Part shown: piece after piece, positions 13,081 through 13,992 of the stretch
Position numbering within the stretch: position 1 is the first letter of the stretch
Layout: every line of letters begins with the position of its first letter
Assembly: GCA_900552475.1 (NCBI GenBank)
Contig: USAC01000050.1
Location: forward strand, 1 to 13,992
Reading direction: 5' to 3'
Source of the DNA: an uncultured Eubacteriales bacterium
Lineage (GTDB): Bacteria > Bacillota > Clostridia > Oscillospirales > Oscillospiraceae
Length of the DNA: 13,992 bases
The notes under the pieces: model-generated
What the model was told of the DNA's origin: nothing
Database searches by the model: none
The model's input: only the letters and a program-made list of their open reading frames with translations
Made by a program: the position numbers and the translations under genes

Positions 13081-13130
13081 CAACTCACGCGAAACATCGC
13101 GAAATCGGGAAGATTGAGGAGAACAGAGAC

Positions 13131-13793
13131 ATGACTATGAGAAAAAGACTGCCGGCGCTGGTGCTGAGCCTGCTGCTGGTGCTCGCACTGTGCGCCTGCG
13201 GCGAGAGCAAGGTGGACTATCCCGCGCTCGACGCGCCGGATCTCGACACGATGACGCTCAGCGAGGTGGCCAACGGCTCCGTGCGCGCGAAGTACGACGC
13301 CAGCGAGTGGCTGGCAGATCCGAGCATCGATCCGCTGACGTTTTATTATCTGGCGGATACGTCCGATGAGGAGAACATGGTGAATATCAATGTCGGCTTC
13401 CTTCTCAGCGGCGTCAAGCGCCTGACGGAGGACGATATGAGCGGCATGCTCGCAGAGTTGGAAGGGGAGTATTCCAACGAGCTGACCATTCAGGAAAAGA
13501 GAATGTGCTCGCTCGATGGCAGCGCGGCCATCTACATGGAGGGCACGATGCAGTTCACGGACAAGACGATTGATCTGATGATCGAAAACGGAGCGTTCAC
13601 GCAGGAGGAGATTGATGCCTTCGGCGGACGCGATGCGCTCCTGTCGGTGCCGCCGGTCAGCCAGCTCTATATCTTCTCGGTCAACGGCGGCGACCTGTTC
13701 ATCTGCACCGGAACGTATTTCAGCGCTGACCAGAAGGCGGATGTGCTGGAGGGGATGACGGTTCTGGCCCGCACGGCGGAGAGCGTGACCTGA
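13131..13793 (+). CDS. Predicted lipoprotein of unknown function
   Basis: 220 residues. A short basic N terminus (MTMRKR) is followed by a hydrophobic core and the lipobox LCAC with Cys23 as the likely lipid-modified residue, so the protein should be anchored outside the cytoplasmic membrane. The mature part (about 24-220) is mixed alpha/beta and acidic, and I recognise no family. It has segments such as VRAKYDASEWLADPSI and DLFICTGTYFSADQKADVLEGM that recall small PsbP-like or lipoprotein folds, but this is only an impression. GAGGAGA lies about 9 nt before the ATG. It has its own promoter and terminator, so it is probably not part of the metal regulon. Cys126 is the only Cys in the first half of the mature chain. 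Confidence 0.82.
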   Translation: MTMRKRLPALVLSLLLVLALCACGESKVDYPALDAPDLDTMTLSEVANGSVRAKYDASEWLADPSIDPLTFYYLADTSDEENMVNINVGFLLSGVKRLTEDDMSGMLAELEGEYSNELTIQEKRMCSLDGSAAIYMEGTMQFTDKTIDLMIENGAFTQEEIDAFGGRDALLSVPPVSQLYIFSVNGGDLFICTGTYFSADQKADVLEGMTVLARTAESVT

Positions 13794-13814
13794 TTTTATC
13801 TGAATAGTACGCAG

Positions 13815-13850
13815 CGCGCCCCGGCGGGATTTCCGCCGGGGCGCGGTTTT
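13815..13850 (+). terminator. Rho-independent terminator of the lipoprotein gene
   Basis: CGCGCCCCGGCGG (13815-13827) and CCGCCGGGGCGCG (13833-13845) form a perfect 13-bp stem with loop GATTT, followed by GTTTT. It lies 22 nt after the stop codon. Confidence 0.88.
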
Positions 13851-13918
13851 CCATCGACAAGTGGGGTTTCCGTAGGACGATGCCTAAATATAGTATCGTC
13901 TTCTCTGAACACCGTCGT

Positions 13919-13992
13919 GGGGGGGGGGGGGGGGGGGGGGCAGGCAACGCCCACACCCGCGCCCAGACAGCCACAACACCCCACACAACACC
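13919..13992. other. Probable sequencing/assembly artefact at contig end
   Basis: A run of 22 G (13919-13940) is followed by ~50 bases almost purely of A, C and a few G (CAGGCAACGCCCACACC and so on) with no T at all. This composition is unlike the rest of the window. Long G runs with junk after them are typical of dark cycles in two-colour short-read chemistry. No gene is called here. Confidence 0.75.

Noticed and set aside
12580..13083. Minus-strand open frame opposite the DtxR/MntR-type repressor
   Set aside because: The plus strand encodes a clear winged-helix repressor with all six ligand positions; the minus frame shows no domain.
13919..13940. Poly-G tract as a phase-variable repeat
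   Set aside because: It is not in or before any gene, and lies next to T-free low-complexity sequence at the contig end, so an artefact is more likely.

Overview
The window looks like the end of a contig from a moderately GC-rich anaerobic Clostridia genome. An Oscillospiraceae-like gut bacterium is my best guess, based on protein style (HydABC hydrogenase, DUF3793 and DUF2325 proteins, a FeoB with an enlarged external loop), not on any search. Fourteen genes lie on the minus strand. Two lie on the plus strand at the right end. I saw no rRNA, tRNA, CRISPR array or transposase.

Layout on the minus strand, in transcription order. (1) 12514-9171: a ferrous-iron uptake operon made of feoA2, feoA1, feoB and a 57-residue FeoB-associated Cys-rich membrane protein, ending at a strong hairpin. 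(2) 9108-4961: a metal-handling cluster made of a small DtxR-like regulator without the usual metal ligands, a free-standing HMA metallochaperone, an AraC-type regulator, a DUF6110 protein and a P1B-type metal ATPase, ending at a perfect 12-bp hairpin. (3) 4891-3491: a DUF2325, DUF3793 and flavodoxin cassette, ending at one or two terminators. (4) 3250-1: hydC, hydB and hydA of an electron-bifurcating [FeFe] hydrogenase, with hydA cut by the left edge. On the plus strand, a DtxR/MntR-type repressor (12607-13014) diverges from feo, followed by an orphan lipoprotein gene (13131-13793) with its own promoter and terminator.

The main result is a 16-bp operator, GTTAGAGnnnnyTAAC when oriented, that occurs six times. 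Three copies lie in the feo control region, one in the promoter of the divergent repressor, one over the start codon of the second DtxR-like regulator, and one just upstream of the DUF2325, DUF3793 and flavodoxin cassette. This suggests that iron import, a metal-transport cluster and a flavodoxin cassette answer to one metal-sensing repressor encoded here. A flavodoxin controlled this way, next to an iron-rich hydrogenase, fits an iron-sparing switch in electron carriers, but that role is inference.

The last ~75 bases (a 22-base G run followed by A/C-rich sequence) look like a sequencing or assembly artefact and should not be interpreted biologically.
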